NCBI GenBank assembly: GCA_910585895.1
Contig: CAJUHY010000001.1
Span: forward strand, 1 to 64,000
Length of the DNA: 64,000 nt
Reading direction: 5' to 3'
Origin: an uncultured Lachnospiraceae bacterium
GTDB lineage: Bacteria; Bacillota; Clostridia; Lachnospirales; Lachnospiraceae
A model generated the notes under the pieces. That model made no database searches and was not told the origin of the DNA. It saw only the letters and a program-made list of their open reading frames with translations. Made by a program: the position numbers and the translations under genes. Positions within the stretch are counted from its first letter, which is position 1; each line of letters starts with the position of its first letter. Of this stretch, positions 43,643 to 52,432 are shown one piece after another.

Positions 43643-44128
43643 ATGAATTATCAAAATCTGATACCTGTAACTGGTATTATCCGCAACATTTCCCAGACAC
43701 CCGGAAACTGCTGTAACCAGATGGTTACCGTAAATACGCCCAACGGCATCAACAACTTTGTGCTTTCTCCAGACACCGCAGTTGTAGGGAACACTCAGCT
43801 GCGTACAGGTATGCCGGTAACCGTCTTTTACGATGGCAGCCTTCCGGTTCCCTTGATTTATCCGCCGCAATTCCAGGCGCAAATCATTGCACCCATGAGA
43901 AACGATGAGACTGTAACGCTGAATTTCTTCCGCAGGAATCTCACTGCTGCTGATAACTCACTGCGCCTGAATATTGCACGCAATACAGAAGTTCTCACCC
44001 TCAATGGACAGCGCTTTTCCTGTCCGCCTGGTGGAAATTTTCTGCTGGTTTACTATTCCGTTACCACCAGAAGTATCCCGCCCCAGACCACACCCAGAAG
44101 AATCGTTGTTCTCTGTAGCCAAAATTAA
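43643..44128 (+). CDS. Uncharacterised protein, 161 residues
   Basis: ATG 43643 has AAAAGGA upstream; a longer frame from 43610 lacks one. The protein has no signal peptide or membrane helix and is rich in beta-prone stretches (GIIRNISQTPGNCCNQMVTV, VPLIYPPQFQAQIIAP). It resembles hypothetical proteins common in Lachnospiraceae, but I cannot name a domain. Confidence 0.65.
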   Translation: MNYQNLIPVTGIIRNISQTPGNCCNQMVTVNTPNGINNFVLSPDTAVVGNTQLRTGMPVTVFYDGSLPVPLIYPPQFQAQIIAPMRNDETVTLNFFRRNLTAADNSLRLNIARNTEVLTLNGQRFSCPPGGNFLLVYYSVTTRSIPPQTTPRRIVVLCSQN

Positions 44129-44198
44129 CAGCTTCTCTTGCGAAGTTCTTAGTCTGAGCGTATAATAAGTTCAGTATTGTTTGGGAGGAGACACACTT

Positions 44199-44693
44199 AT
44201 GAGAAAACGTGAAAGAGAAATTACCGATGTACAGGAAATATGCTCCATCTTAGATAGCTGCAAAATTTTGCATTTAGGCTTGAGCGACGATGGGCAGCCT
44301 TATGTGGTACCCTTAAATTTCGGCTATATTTTTGAGGATGATACGCTGATTTTCTACCTCCATGGAGCCACAGAGGGCTATAAATATGAGATTATACGCA
44401 AAAATCCCAAAGTTTCCTTTGCCATGGAATGCGATGCCATTCCTTTCGAGGGCAAAGTTGCCTGCCAGTATGGCATGTCCTACCGAAGTATCATGGGCAT
44501 GGGAAAAGCAGAGATTGTCACGGACACACAAGAGAAACAGCTTGGTATGTCCATCCTCATGAAGAGTCAGACAGGAAAGGATTTTACCTTCAATGAGAAA
44601 CTTGTATCCATCGTCAATGTAATTAAAATTACAGCAGAGAACTATTCTGCCAAAAAACGCCCGCTGCCGGAATCCTTACCAAGCGAAACCTGA
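44199..44693 (+). CDS. Pyridoxamine 5'-phosphate oxidase-like flavoprotein (NimA type)
   Basis: The 164-residue protein has a split-barrel FMN-binding fold: CKILHLGLSDDGQPYVVPLN, then FYLHGATEGYKYEIIRKNPKVSF, and a C-terminal KITAENYSAKKRP. This pattern matches the PNPOx-like/NimA family, some members of which reduce nitroimidazoles. ATG 44199 follows GGGAGGAG. No B6 genes are adjacent, so a true PdxH role is unlikely. Confidence 0.8.
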   Translation: MRKREREITDVQEICSILDSCKILHLGLSDDGQPYVVPLNFGYIFEDDTLIFYLHGATEGYKYEIIRKNPKVSFAMECDAIPFEGKVACQYGMSYRSIMGMGKAEIVTDTQEKQLGMSILMKSQTGKDFTFNEKLVSIVNVIKITAENYSAKKRPLPESLPSET

Positions 44694-44751
44694 CAATGAA
44701 CTGTAACAACAATAATGCCATTAAATTACAACGGAACTCTATTGACAACTG

Positions 44752-44786
44752 ACAGCGCCTTCACCCTGTTCGGGTAAAGGCGCTGT
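44752..44786. terminator. Bidirectional terminator
   Basis: ACAGCGCCTT pairs with AAGGCGCTGT (one inner mismatch) with CCC/GGG above it. It separates the convergent flavoprotein and ROK genes. Confidence 0.8.
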
Positions 44787-44810
44787 TAGCTGTTTCCCAG
44801 AGAAATTATA

Positions 44811-45755
44811 CTATTCCAAAATCAATTTTACACAGCCATACATTCCGGCATCATTGCCAAGCGCTGCAAGCGCAAAGCGGATTGAATCACAGGAAGAAAA
44901 CGCCGCTTTCCTGTAGTACTTCTCCACTGCATCCAGCAATGGTTTTCCTGCCTTGGACACGCCGCCGCCAATAACAAAAACTTCGGGGTCTAACACACAG
45001 GCAAGGTTGCTCAGCGCATTTCCCAAAATCTGGGCAAATTCTTCAACAATTGCCTCCGCAGTCTTATCATCTCCATCCTTATATACATCAAATACCGCCT
45101 TGGCTGATATCTCACCAATCTCTTCCAACAAAGAACTCTCATGCTCTTTGGCAAGATGCTCCCTCGCCAAACGCACGATTCCGGTTGCAGAAGCATACTG
45201 CTCCAGGCAGCCTTTCCTGCCGCAGTTACAGGGAACTGTCTCATGCCTGTTAACCGTCATATGCCCAATCTCTCCGCCGGCGCCATTGCTGCCCGGCACA
45301 ATCTCTCCGTCAATGATAATCCCACAGCCTACGCCGGTGCCCAACGTCACCATCACCATATTCTTACAGCCTCTGCCGCCGCCCTGCCACATTTCTCCCA
45401 GAGCTGCCACATTGGCATCGTTCGCCGCCTTTACCTTGAAACCAGGCATCAGCGCTTCCAGCTCTTTGGCGACGTTTATATTCTTCCATCCAAGATTAAC
45501 GCATGCAGGAACCACGCCGTCGCGTCGCACTGGTCCAGGAAGGCCAATGCCGATTCCCTCAATATCATCCTTCTGAATAATCTGCTCTTGCATCTTCTCG
45601 TTCAAAGATTTCGCAATATTGGGGAGAATGTTTTCACCCTCATTACTGATATCCGTGGGGATTTCCCATTTTTCCAGGAGAGTTCCTGCTGTCTCAAACA
45701 GCCCCAGCTTACAGGTTGTCCCGCCGATATCAACTCCAAACCCATATTTTTTCAT
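44811..45755 (-). CDS. ROK-family sugar kinase (glucokinase-like)
   Basis: The 314-residue product starts at ATG 45755 (MKKYGFGVDIGGTTCKLGLF), with GAAGGAG upstream. The ATP-binding DIGGTT motif, the GIGLPGPV and NDANVAALGE segments and the zinc-binding ROK signature HETVPCNCGRKGCLEQYAS are all present. The most likely role is glucose phosphorylation, since Firmicutes glucokinases have this form, but other ROK hexose kinases cannot be excluded. Confidence 0.88.
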   Translation of the reverse strand: MKKYGFGVDIGGTTCKLGLFETAGTLLEKWEIPTDISNEGENILPNIAKSLNEKMQEQIIQKDDIEGIGIGLPGPVRRDGVVPACVNLGWKNINVAKELEALMPGFKVKAANDANVAALGEMWQGGGRGCKNMVMVTLGTGVGCGIIIDGEIVPGSNGAGGEIGHMTVNRHETVPCNCGRKGCLEQYASATGIVRLAREHLAKEHESSLLEEIGEISAKAVFDVYKDGDDKTAEAIVEEFAQILGNALSNLACVLDPEVFVIGGGVSKAGKPLLDAVEKYYRKAAFSSCDSIRFALAALGNDAGMYGCVKLILE

Positions 45756-45869
45756 TGTCTTGTTTCTCCTTCTCAATTACACATTTTCTTTCATGGCTTG
45801 CCTGTTTACTTGATGGTATCATATTTTTCTTCCCTTAACAAGTACCATTACCTACAAATCACGGAAGCC

Positions 45870-46128
45870 ACTTTCCATATTATCCTTACATTTATACATA
45901 TTTCCATATTGCCTAGGCTACATATACCCACACAAACGGGACAACGCTTTGGCAAACTAACTGCTAACTGCAACCAGGCCACTCAGGAAAACCTTCGTGT
46001 CAGGTTTTTGTAAGCAGTGGATTTTGCCTACGCTAAAAACGTCCCTGAATTGTTTGTTTTGGGTATATGCAGCCCCAGCAATATATAAATATTTTATACA
46101 AATAAGAATAATCTGAAAATTGACATCC
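45870..46128. repeat. MITE-like repeat family, copy 2 (inverted)
   Basis: The core 45907-46085 is the near-identical reverse complement of 22292-22472. The outer end near 46128 keeps the TCAATTTTCA-type terminal sequence, while the left end is more diverged. It lies in the 457-base gap between the ROK kinase and the second response regulator. No gene is seen in the gap. Confidence 0.75.
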
Positions 46129-46212
46129 ATTACCCATAAATCCAATCTTGCAAGCCCCCCCGCCCAAATGGTAAGATAACATATAACAAATCTACGTAGA
46201 GAGGAGTACCTT

Positions 46213-46890
46213 ATGGCACATATCCTGCTGGTCGAAGACGACAAGAGCATTGTCACAAATTTAACTGAATTTTTACAGAAAGAAGGCTTCTCCATCACAT
46301 CTGTCGATGGACAGGGCAAGGCGCTCGCGCTGTTGGAAGAATCCGCAGCAAATTTTGATTTAATCCTTTTAGATGTCTCACTTGCCGAAGGCAATGGATT
46401 TGCTGTCTGCCGCGCTGCCAAATCCACCACCAACCTGCCCATCATTTTCCTGACTGCCTCCGGGGATGAGTACAGCGTGGTAACCGGGCTTGATTTGGGC
46501 GCGGATGATTACATTTCCAAGCCCTTCCGTCCAAGGGAACTTGTCTCACGCATCCATAATATTTTACGCCGATATGGCAAAGCTAATACCCTTCTGGAGT
46601 ATAAAAATCTCAGCGCTGACGTTGTAAAGGCAACTGTCCGTAAAGACGGGCAGGAGATTACACTCTCAGCGCTGGAGTACCGTCTGCTGTTATATTTCCT
46701 CAGCAACCAGGGCATTGTCCTATCCCGCGCAAAGCTGTTAGAAGCGCTGTGGGACATTGCCGGGGAATTTGTCAACGACAATACCCTGACCGTCTATATC
46801 AAACGCCTACGCGAGAAAATCGAAGAAGAACCCCAGAATCCCCTGCTGATTAAAACGGTCCGCGGGCTGGGCTATAAAATGGGAGACTGA
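46213..46890 (+). CDS. OmpR-family response regulator
   Basis: The 225-residue regulator has a receiver domain with EDD, phospho-Asp in LILLDVSLAEG, and SKPFRPREL. The winged helix has LSALEYRLLLYFLSNQGIVL and VYIKRLREKIEEEP. It is the first gene of a four-gene module (regulator, kinase, ATPase, permease) and ends 2 bases before the kinase. Confidence 0.93.
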   Translation: MAHILLVEDDKSIVTNLTEFLQKEGFSITSVDGQGKALALLEESAANFDLILLDVSLAEGNGFAVCRAAKSTTNLPIIFLTASGDEYSVVTGLDLGADDYISKPFRPRELVSRIHNILRRYGKANTLLEYKNLSADVVKATVRKDGQEITLSALEYRLLLYFLSNQGIVLSRAKLLEALWDIAGEFVNDNTLTVYIKRLREKIEEEPQNPLLIKTVRGLGYKMGD

Positions 46891-46892
46891 TT

Positions 46893-47987
46893 ATGAATAT
46901 AATACGCAATCCTGAAATCAAAAAAAGCCTGCTTCTCCAACTTGTTCTTGCCATACTTGCAGTGACAATGGGCTGGCTCCATGATATATACACCGCCCTT
47001 TGTCTGCTGCTATTTTCTGTCATTTATATGCTCATACATTATCTCTTTACTGTCAGACGTTACCGCAAGCTGAAACAGTTAAGCCTGGAACTGGATTCCA
47101 TGCTCCACAACAATACGCCCATAGAATTTCAAAGGTATCATGAAGGGGAACTTTCTATATTAGAAAGTGAACTGTCCAAAATGACGCTGCGCCTGAGTGA
47201 ACAAGCAACGGCTCTTGCCCATGACAAACAATTTCTCGCAGATTCGATGGCCGATATATCTCACCAAATTCGTTCCCCTCTGACTTCATCTAACCTGATT
47301 CTCTCCCTTTTGATGGAACAGGAACTGCCCTCTGACCGCCGCAGACAGCTCTTGCGTGAACTTACACAGCTCCTGTCACGCATTGACTGGTTGGTGGAAT
47401 CTTTACTGAAAATGTCAAAAATGGATGCCGGAACTGTCACTTTTAAATCTAAGCCGGTTCTGGTCACAGAATTAATCAGGCAGGCGGCGGAACCGCTGCT
47501 AATCCCCATGGAACTGAGGGAGCAGACCTTGGATATCATGCCTGCAGAACTAAGACAACAGACCGCAGATAACTTCTCTGCTGAACAGCTGCATGAACAT
47601 TCAAATACTGCCGAGATTAATAAACAGGGGCATCCCCCTCAATTTTACGGCGATTTCGCCTGGTCCACAGAAGCCGTCTTAAATATTTTAAAGAACTGTA
47701 TGGAGCATACGCCGATTGGCGGTCAGATTCAGGTAACTTTTTCACAGAACGCCATTTTCACCGAAATCGTCATCGAAGACAACGGTCCTGGTTTTGACAG
47801 GGAAGACCTGCCTCACCTTTTTGAGCGTTTCTATAAAGGAAAAAATGCCTCTAAAAACAGCATAGGCATCGGACTCGCCCTGGCAAGAATGATTGTTACA
47901 CAGCAGAATGGCACCCTTAAAGCAGAAAACCGTCCAGAGGGCGGCGCAAAATTTGTGATAAAATTTTACAGAAACTATCATACATGA
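46893..47987 (+). CDS. Sensor kinase with minimal extracellular loop
   Basis: The 364-residue kinase has two helices at about 13-30 and 32-53 with almost no loop, the layout of intramembrane-sensing kinases tied to Bce-like transporters. The HisKA box is DISHQIRSPLTSS; the HATPase domain has NILKNCMEHTP, EDNGPGF and GIGIGL-like G2 (SIGIGLALARMIV). It is followed after 80 bases by the ATPase and permease, whose activity or substrate it likely monitors. Confidence 0.9.
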   Translation: MNIIRNPEIKKSLLLQLVLAILAVTMGWLHDIYTALCLLLFSVIYMLIHYLFTVRRYRKLKQLSLELDSMLHNNTPIEFQRYHEGELSILESELSKMTLRLSEQATALAHDKQFLADSMADISHQIRSPLTSSNLILSLLMEQELPSDRRRQLLRELTQLLSRIDWLVESLLKMSKMDAGTVTFKSKPVLVTELIRQAAEPLLIPMELREQTLDIMPAELRQQTADNFSAEQLHEHSNTAEINKQGHPPQFYGDFAWSTEAVLNILKNCMEHTPIGGQIQVTFSQNAIFTEIVIEDNGPGFDREDLPHLFERFYKGKNASKNSIGIGLALARMIVTQQNGTLKAENRPEGGAKFVIKFYRNYHT

Positions 47988-48067
47988 CAAAACTGTCACT
48001 TTCCAGTCACCGCAGCGTCACCATAGATGGATATACTTTAGCTATCATAACATAAGGAGTTATTATC

Positions 48068-48751
48068 ATGGAAATTTTAAAAGCAGAACATTTAACAAAA
48101 GTCTATGGTACCGGGGAAAACCAGGTCAAAGCCTTGAATGACGTGTCTTTCACTGTGAAGAAAGGGGAATTTCTTGCCATTATCGGACCGTCCGGCTCCG
48201 GTAAATCTACCTTGCTGCATGTCCTGGGCGGCGTGGACATCCCGACCTCCGGCAAAGTCTATATGGAAGGCACGGACGTCTATGCACAGAATGAGAGCCA
48301 GCTTGCCATTTTCCGCAGACGGCAGGTTGGGCTGATTTACCAATTCTACAACCTGATTCCCGTCCTGAATGTAACCGAAAATATGACGCTGCCCGTGCTT
48401 ATGGACGGAAGACCCGTCAACGAAGAACGTCTGCAGGAACTGCTTGGCATCCTCTCACTCAAGGGGCGGGAAGGGCATCTGCCCAACCAGCTCTCCGGCG
48501 GCCAGCAGCAGCGCGTCTCCATCGGCAGGGCTTTGATGAACGCTCCCGCCGTAGTGCTCGCCGACGAGCCCACCGGAAACCTGGATTCCAAGAACAGCCA
48601 GGAAATCGTGGAGCTGCTCAAATATTCCAATGAGAAATACAAGCAGACCCTGATTGTCATCACCCACGATGAAAATATTGCCCTGCAGGCAAACCGCATC
48701 CTTGCCCTTGAGGATGGAAAAATTGTCAGAGATGAGGTGATTCGTTCATGA
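48068..48751 (+). CDS. ABC transporter ATP-binding protein
   Basis: The 227-residue ATPase has Walker A GPSGSGKST, Q-loop QFYNL, signature LSGGQQQR, Walker B VVLADEPTGNLD and H-loop THD. It has MacB/BceA-type features. TAAGGAG precedes ATG 48068. The stop overlaps the permease start by 4 bases (ATGA). Confidence 0.94.
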   Translation: MEILKAEHLTKVYGTGENQVKALNDVSFTVKKGEFLAIIGPSGSGKSTLLHVLGGVDIPTSGKVYMEGTDVYAQNESQLAIFRRRQVGLIYQFYNLIPVLNVTENMTLPVLMDGRPVNEERLQELLGILSLKGREGHLPNQLSGGQQQRVSIGRALMNAPAVVLADEPTGNLDSKNSQEIVELLKYSNEKYKQTLIVITHDENIALQANRILALEDGKIVRDEVIRS

Positions 48752-51582
48752 ATATTTTTCATAAAGTCACACTCAGATATTTAAAGGAAAACCGCACACG
48801 CACACTGGTGACGATTGTGGGCATGATTCTCTCAGCGGCAATGTTCACCGCCGTAACCACCAGTATTTCCTCGCTCAGGAATTACCTGGTCAATTCCACT
48901 ATCTACACCGGGGGGAACTGGTACGGCGCGGCATATGGCTTGTCTGATGCCCAAAGAGAACAGCTGTCTTCCGATTCCCGCACAAAAAAAGCCGTCGCCA
49001 TGGAACTGTTCGGATTTGCAGATTTAAAAGATTCCAAAAATGATGCCAAACCTTACCTGTGCGTCTTCGGTATTGAGGAGGATTTCACAGATATGATGCC
49101 CGTTCATCTCCTGGAAGGCAGGCTCCCGGAAAACAGCAGCGAAATCCTGCTGCCGGAGCACCTGAGCTACAACGGCGGCATCGACTGGCAGGTGGGCGAT
49201 ACGCTTTCCCTCGACTTGGGCACACGCGTCAACAATTTTGGAGACACGCTGACAAATGAGGATTCCTACAACGATGGGGAGGAAGATTCCCTGCAAAATG
49301 GCAAGGTCGTATCTGCCCTCACAGAACGTCTGGTTTCCAAGAAAAATTATCATTATACTGTGGTCGGCATCTATGAGCGCCCCAACTACGAGGCATACCA
49401 GGCGCCTGGCTATACGGCGCTGACCATCGGCGAACAAAGCAGCGAACACACTTACAGCCTATATCTGCGAACTGCGCCCGGCAGACGGACAGGAGCAAAC
49501 ATTCAGCAGATGTTTATGGAGTACGAAGACATCGCCTGGGAACTGAATTATGATTTATTGAGAATCTACGGCTATTCCGGCGAATCCTCTTATAACCGCG
49601 TAATGAACAATCTGGGAGCATTGCTAATCCTCATTATCATGTTCGGCTCTATCTCGCTGATTTACAATGCTTTTTCCATTTCCGTCAGTGAACGTACAAA
49701 ACAATTCGGTCTGCTGGCTTCCATTGGAGCAACCAAGAAGCAGCTTACCGGAAGCGTAATCTTTGAGTCGTTATTTTTAAGCGTCATCGGCATCCCTCTC
49801 GGAATTTTATCGGGGCTTGTGGGTATTGGCATCACCTTCTATTTCGTGCAGGATATGATAACAAGCGTTCTGTGGGATTCCTCTACCGGCGGCTATCAAA
49901 TAATGCGGCTTTCCATGATTTTGGGACCTGCCAAAAATGTCGCCCTGCGCCTGCATCCCTCTTTCGGTGCGCTCGCCATCGCCATTGCGGTCTCGCTGCT
50001 GACAGTAATTATTTCCGCCTACATTCCGGCAAGGCGCGCCATGAAAAAATCTGCCATCGACGCTATCCGCCAGAGCAATGACATTTCCATCCGCTCTAAG
50101 AAAGTAAAGACTTCGCGGCTGACACAGAAACTTTTCGGCTTTGAGGGTATGCTTGCCACCAAGAATTACAAACGCAACCGCAGAAAATACCGGGCAACGG
50201 TTATCTCGCTTTTCCTGAGCGTTGTGCTGTTTATCTCTGCGAGCAGTTTCTGCGCATACCTTTCGCTGTCCGCCGGAACCGTGCTGAACGACAATGATTA
50301 CGATTTAGCTTATATGCTCCACCCAGACCAGGACGAGACGCCGGATTCTCTGCTTGCCGAACTGTCAGGAACGGCGGAGGTCACAGATTCTACTTATGCC
50401 GCCCGGCTATATTTTAGCTGTCCTGTGGAAACTGCCAGGCTTAATCCCAAGCTGCGGGATTATATGAAAAAGGAAGTGGAAGAGCGGGAGGAAACGTATG
50501 AAGAATATGAGGAAACCGACATGGATATTATGCTGCTTTTCCTTGCGGATAAAGACTTCCGCGCTTACCTGCAGAAATTAAATCTCCCGGAAGACGAATA
50601 CTTCAACAAGGAAGCACCCAAAGCTGTCGCTGCTGATTCCCTGCGCCTATATTCTGGTTCTTTGAAGAAATATTTCAGTTTTCCGGCATTCAAAGATGAT
50701 AGCCTGAACGAGATAAACGTTTATCTTACCAGGGAGAGGGAAAATTATGACTACGGCGGGTCATACCGCAGGGAAGACGGCGTCCCTGTCTGCGATTTTT
50801 ACCATCAGGCTGCCGATGACGAGATTGTTACTTTCACAAGGGAGGAATCCTGCTTTCCGCTCCCTCTCGAGATAGGGGCAACCGTACAGCAGGCACCGGA
50901 TTTCTTTGCCGATGAGAATGAAACCATACGGCTGTTCTACCCCTACAGTATGCTGGATTATGTTTTCAGCGGACTGGAAGAAGACATTAGTTATTATCAG
51001 ATTAATGATATGCCGCTCAGCGAGAACACTAACGTGGACTTATTTTTTAAGTGCCAGGATCATAAAACCACGGACAGTTCCGCCTACATGACAAAACTGC
51101 TGATGAAGAAAGGATTCTCCACCTCCAACCTTGTCGACTACGCTGCCTCCGTGGAGCGCAGCCGCGCCATGGTTACTGTCATCAATATATTTTCCTATGG
51201 GTTTATCATTTTGATTTCCCTGATTGCCGCGGCAAATGTGTTTAACACCATTTCCACCAACATCAGCCTGCGCCGGAGGGAATTTGCCATGCTCAAATCC
51301 ATCGGCATGACGCCGAAAGCTTTCTCCAAAATGATGGACTTTGAATGCCTTCTCTATGGATTTAAGGGACTTCTCTATGGCCTGCCGGTCTCCTTTGTGA
51401 TGACTTGGCTGATTTGCAGCGCCATCGGGCAAGGGTTGGAAATCGCTTTCTTCATCCCCTGGCACAGCATCGCGATTGCTGTTGGCAGCGTATTCCTCGT
51501 GGTATTTGCCACTATGCTCTATTCCATGAGGAAGATTCGCAACGAGAATACGATTGATACGCTGAAAAATGAGAATCTCTAA
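48748..51582 (+). CDS. FtsX-type ABC permease with two large extracellular domains
   Basis: The 944-residue permease starts with one helix (RTLVTIVGMILSAAMFTAV), then a first extracytoplasmic domain (about 45-285), a three-helix FtsX core (about 290-430), a fourth helix (about 480-500), a second extracytoplasmic domain (about 505-800) rich in acidic residues and a final FtsX core (about 805-944). It overlaps the ATPase gene. Such transporters confer resistance to, or sense, cell-wall-active peptides. The substrate is not evident. Confidence 0.9.
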   Translation: MNIFHKVTLRYLKENRTRTLVTIVGMILSAAMFTAVTTSISSLRNYLVNSTIYTGGNWYGAAYGLSDAQREQLSSDSRTKKAVAMELFGFADLKDSKNDAKPYLCVFGIEEDFTDMMPVHLLEGRLPENSSEILLPEHLSYNGGIDWQVGDTLSLDLGTRVNNFGDTLTNEDSYNDGEEDSLQNGKVVSALTERLVSKKNYHYTVVGIYERPNYEAYQAPGYTALTIGEQSSEHTYSLYLRTAPGRRTGANIQQMFMEYEDIAWELNYDLLRIYGYSGESSYNRVMNNLGALLILIIMFGSISLIYNAFSISVSERTKQFGLLASIGATKKQLTGSVIFESLFLSVIGIPLGILSGLVGIGITFYFVQDMITSVLWDSSTGGYQIMRLSMILGPAKNVALRLHPSFGALAIAIAVSLLTVIISAYIPARRAMKKSAIDAIRQSNDISIRSKKVKTSRLTQKLFGFEGMLATKNYKRNRRKYRATVISLFLSVVLFISASSFCAYLSLSAGTVLNDNDYDLAYMLHPDQDETPDSLLAELSGTAEVTDSTYAARLYFSCPVETARLNPKLRDYMKKEVEEREETYEEYEETDMDIMLLFLADKDFRAYLQKLNLPEDEYFNKEAPKAVAADSLRLYSGSLKKYFSFPAFKDDSLNEINVYLTRERENYDYGGSYRREDGVPVCDFYHQAADDEIVTFTREESCFPLPLEIGATVQQAPDFFADENETIRLFYPYSMLDYVFSGLEEDISYYQINDMPLSENTNVDLFFKCQDHKTTDSSAYMTKLLMKKGFSTSNLVDYAASVERSRAMVTVINIFSYGFIILISLIAAANVFNTISTNISLRRREFAMLKSIGMTPKAFSKMMDFECLLYGFKGLLYGLPVSFVMTWLICSAIGQGLEIAFFIPWHSIAIAVGSVFLVVFATMLYSMRKIRNENTIDTLKNENL

Positions 51583-51597
51583 CAAAATACAGGCGAA

Positions 51598-51640
51598 CAG
51601 CCGCACCTATAGGCAAATGCTATAGGTGCGGCTGTTTTTA
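51598..51640 (+). terminator. Terminator of the second ABC module
   Basis: CAGCCGCACCTATAG pairs perfectly with CTATAGGTGCGGCTG (15 bp) around a 7-base loop, followed by TTTTTAT. It may also serve mazF from the other side. Confidence 0.92.
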
Positions 51641-51672
51641 TCTTATGCGAGAACAATAGCCTCCGTCATTCC

Positions 51673-51999
51673 TTACATAAAACTGATAATCAAGTCCTTT
51701 GCTTCATTCCAAATATCTTGCGGACATTCCTCCTTATATTGAGCATTCCGTGCCTTTACATCCAACATTTTTGCCTGGTCACATAATATTACTCCTGTCG
51801 TCTGCGTCCGTTCATCCAATTCAATATGAAAAGGATGGTTTTTATTGGTGTTCGTAATCGGACACACAAACGCCAGAGAACTATGCTGATTCAAAATATC
51901 ATTACTGAGGACAACTGCCGGTCTTCTTCCGCTCTGTTCATGACCCTGTTGGGGGGTAAAATCCATAATAATAATATCGCCTTGTTTATAAGTTACCAC
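51673..51999 (-). CDS. mazF: MazF/PemK-type toxin
   Basis: The 108-residue endoribonuclease cuts mRNA when not bound by its antitoxin. Family marks are YKQGDIIIMDFTPQQGHEQS, GRRPAVVLSND, FVCPITNTNKNHPFHIEL and the QAKMLDVKAR strand. It overlaps the end of the upstream antitoxin gene by 7 bases. This is a chromosomal type II toxin-antitoxin pair. Confidence 0.92.
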   Translation of the reverse strand: MVTYKQGDIIIMDFTPQQGHEQSGRRPAVVLSNDILNQHSSLAFVCPITNTNKNHPFHIELDERTQTTGVILCDQAKMLDVKARNAQYKEECPQDIWNEAKDLIISFM

Positions 52000-52322
52000 C
52001 GCTCATTTCCTACCGGACCACCTACATCAACCTCTTGCGCGCTTTCGACATAAATTTCATCAATCGGTCTTTTGTAGAATGCTTCCAACCTTTCTTGTAA
52101 ATTAAGGTATTTGGGCTTATTGACTTTTTCAATAGTCATTTTTCCGTCGTATATGCTTATCCCTATAGTATCGTCTTCTTTTAAACCCATTTGTGCGAGC
52201 ATTTCTTTAGACAATCTGATTCCCTGGCTGTTTCCCCACCTCCTGATTACTGTTTGCGTTGTAAATGTGCTTTGAATCCCATTCGTTTGTTCTTTCACCA
52301 TCATATTCGTATCCATGTTCAT
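51993..52322 (-). CDS. mazE: MazE-type antitoxin (SpoVT/AbrB domain)
   Basis: The 109-residue antitoxin has a swapped-hairpin AbrB DNA-binding domain at about 25-70 (VIRRWGNSQGIRLSKEMLAQ), preceded by about 20 extra residues. The C-terminal tail (PIDEIYVESAQEVDVGG) should bind MazF. GAGAAGGAAA precedes ATG 52322. It probably represses its own promoter through the palindromic sites upstream. Confidence 0.9.
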   Translation of the reverse strand: MNMDTNMMVKEQTNGIQSTFTTQTVIRRWGNSQGIRLSKEMLAQMGLKEDDTIGISIYDGKMTIEKVNKPKYLNLQERLEAFYKRPIDEIYVESAQEVDVGGPVGNERW

Positions 52323-52347
52323 TTTCCTTCTCTCGTTAGTATATACA

Positions 52348-52395
52348 ACGGATATACCTTTATTGTAGTATATACAAGGTATATCCGTTTGTCAA
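52348..52395 (-). promoter_or_regulatory. mazEF promoter and operator
   Basis: On the minus strand TTGACA (52395-52390), a 17-base spacer and TATACT (52372-52367) form a promoter. ACGGATATACC (52348-52358) and its exact complement GGTATATCCGT (52378-52388) flank the -10 region, and GTATATACAA occurs twice nearby. Binding by the MazE dimer would block the promoter. Confidence 0.75.
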
Positions 52396-52432
52396 TACTC
52401 TTATTCTTACTAAATCATACATTCATACCCAT

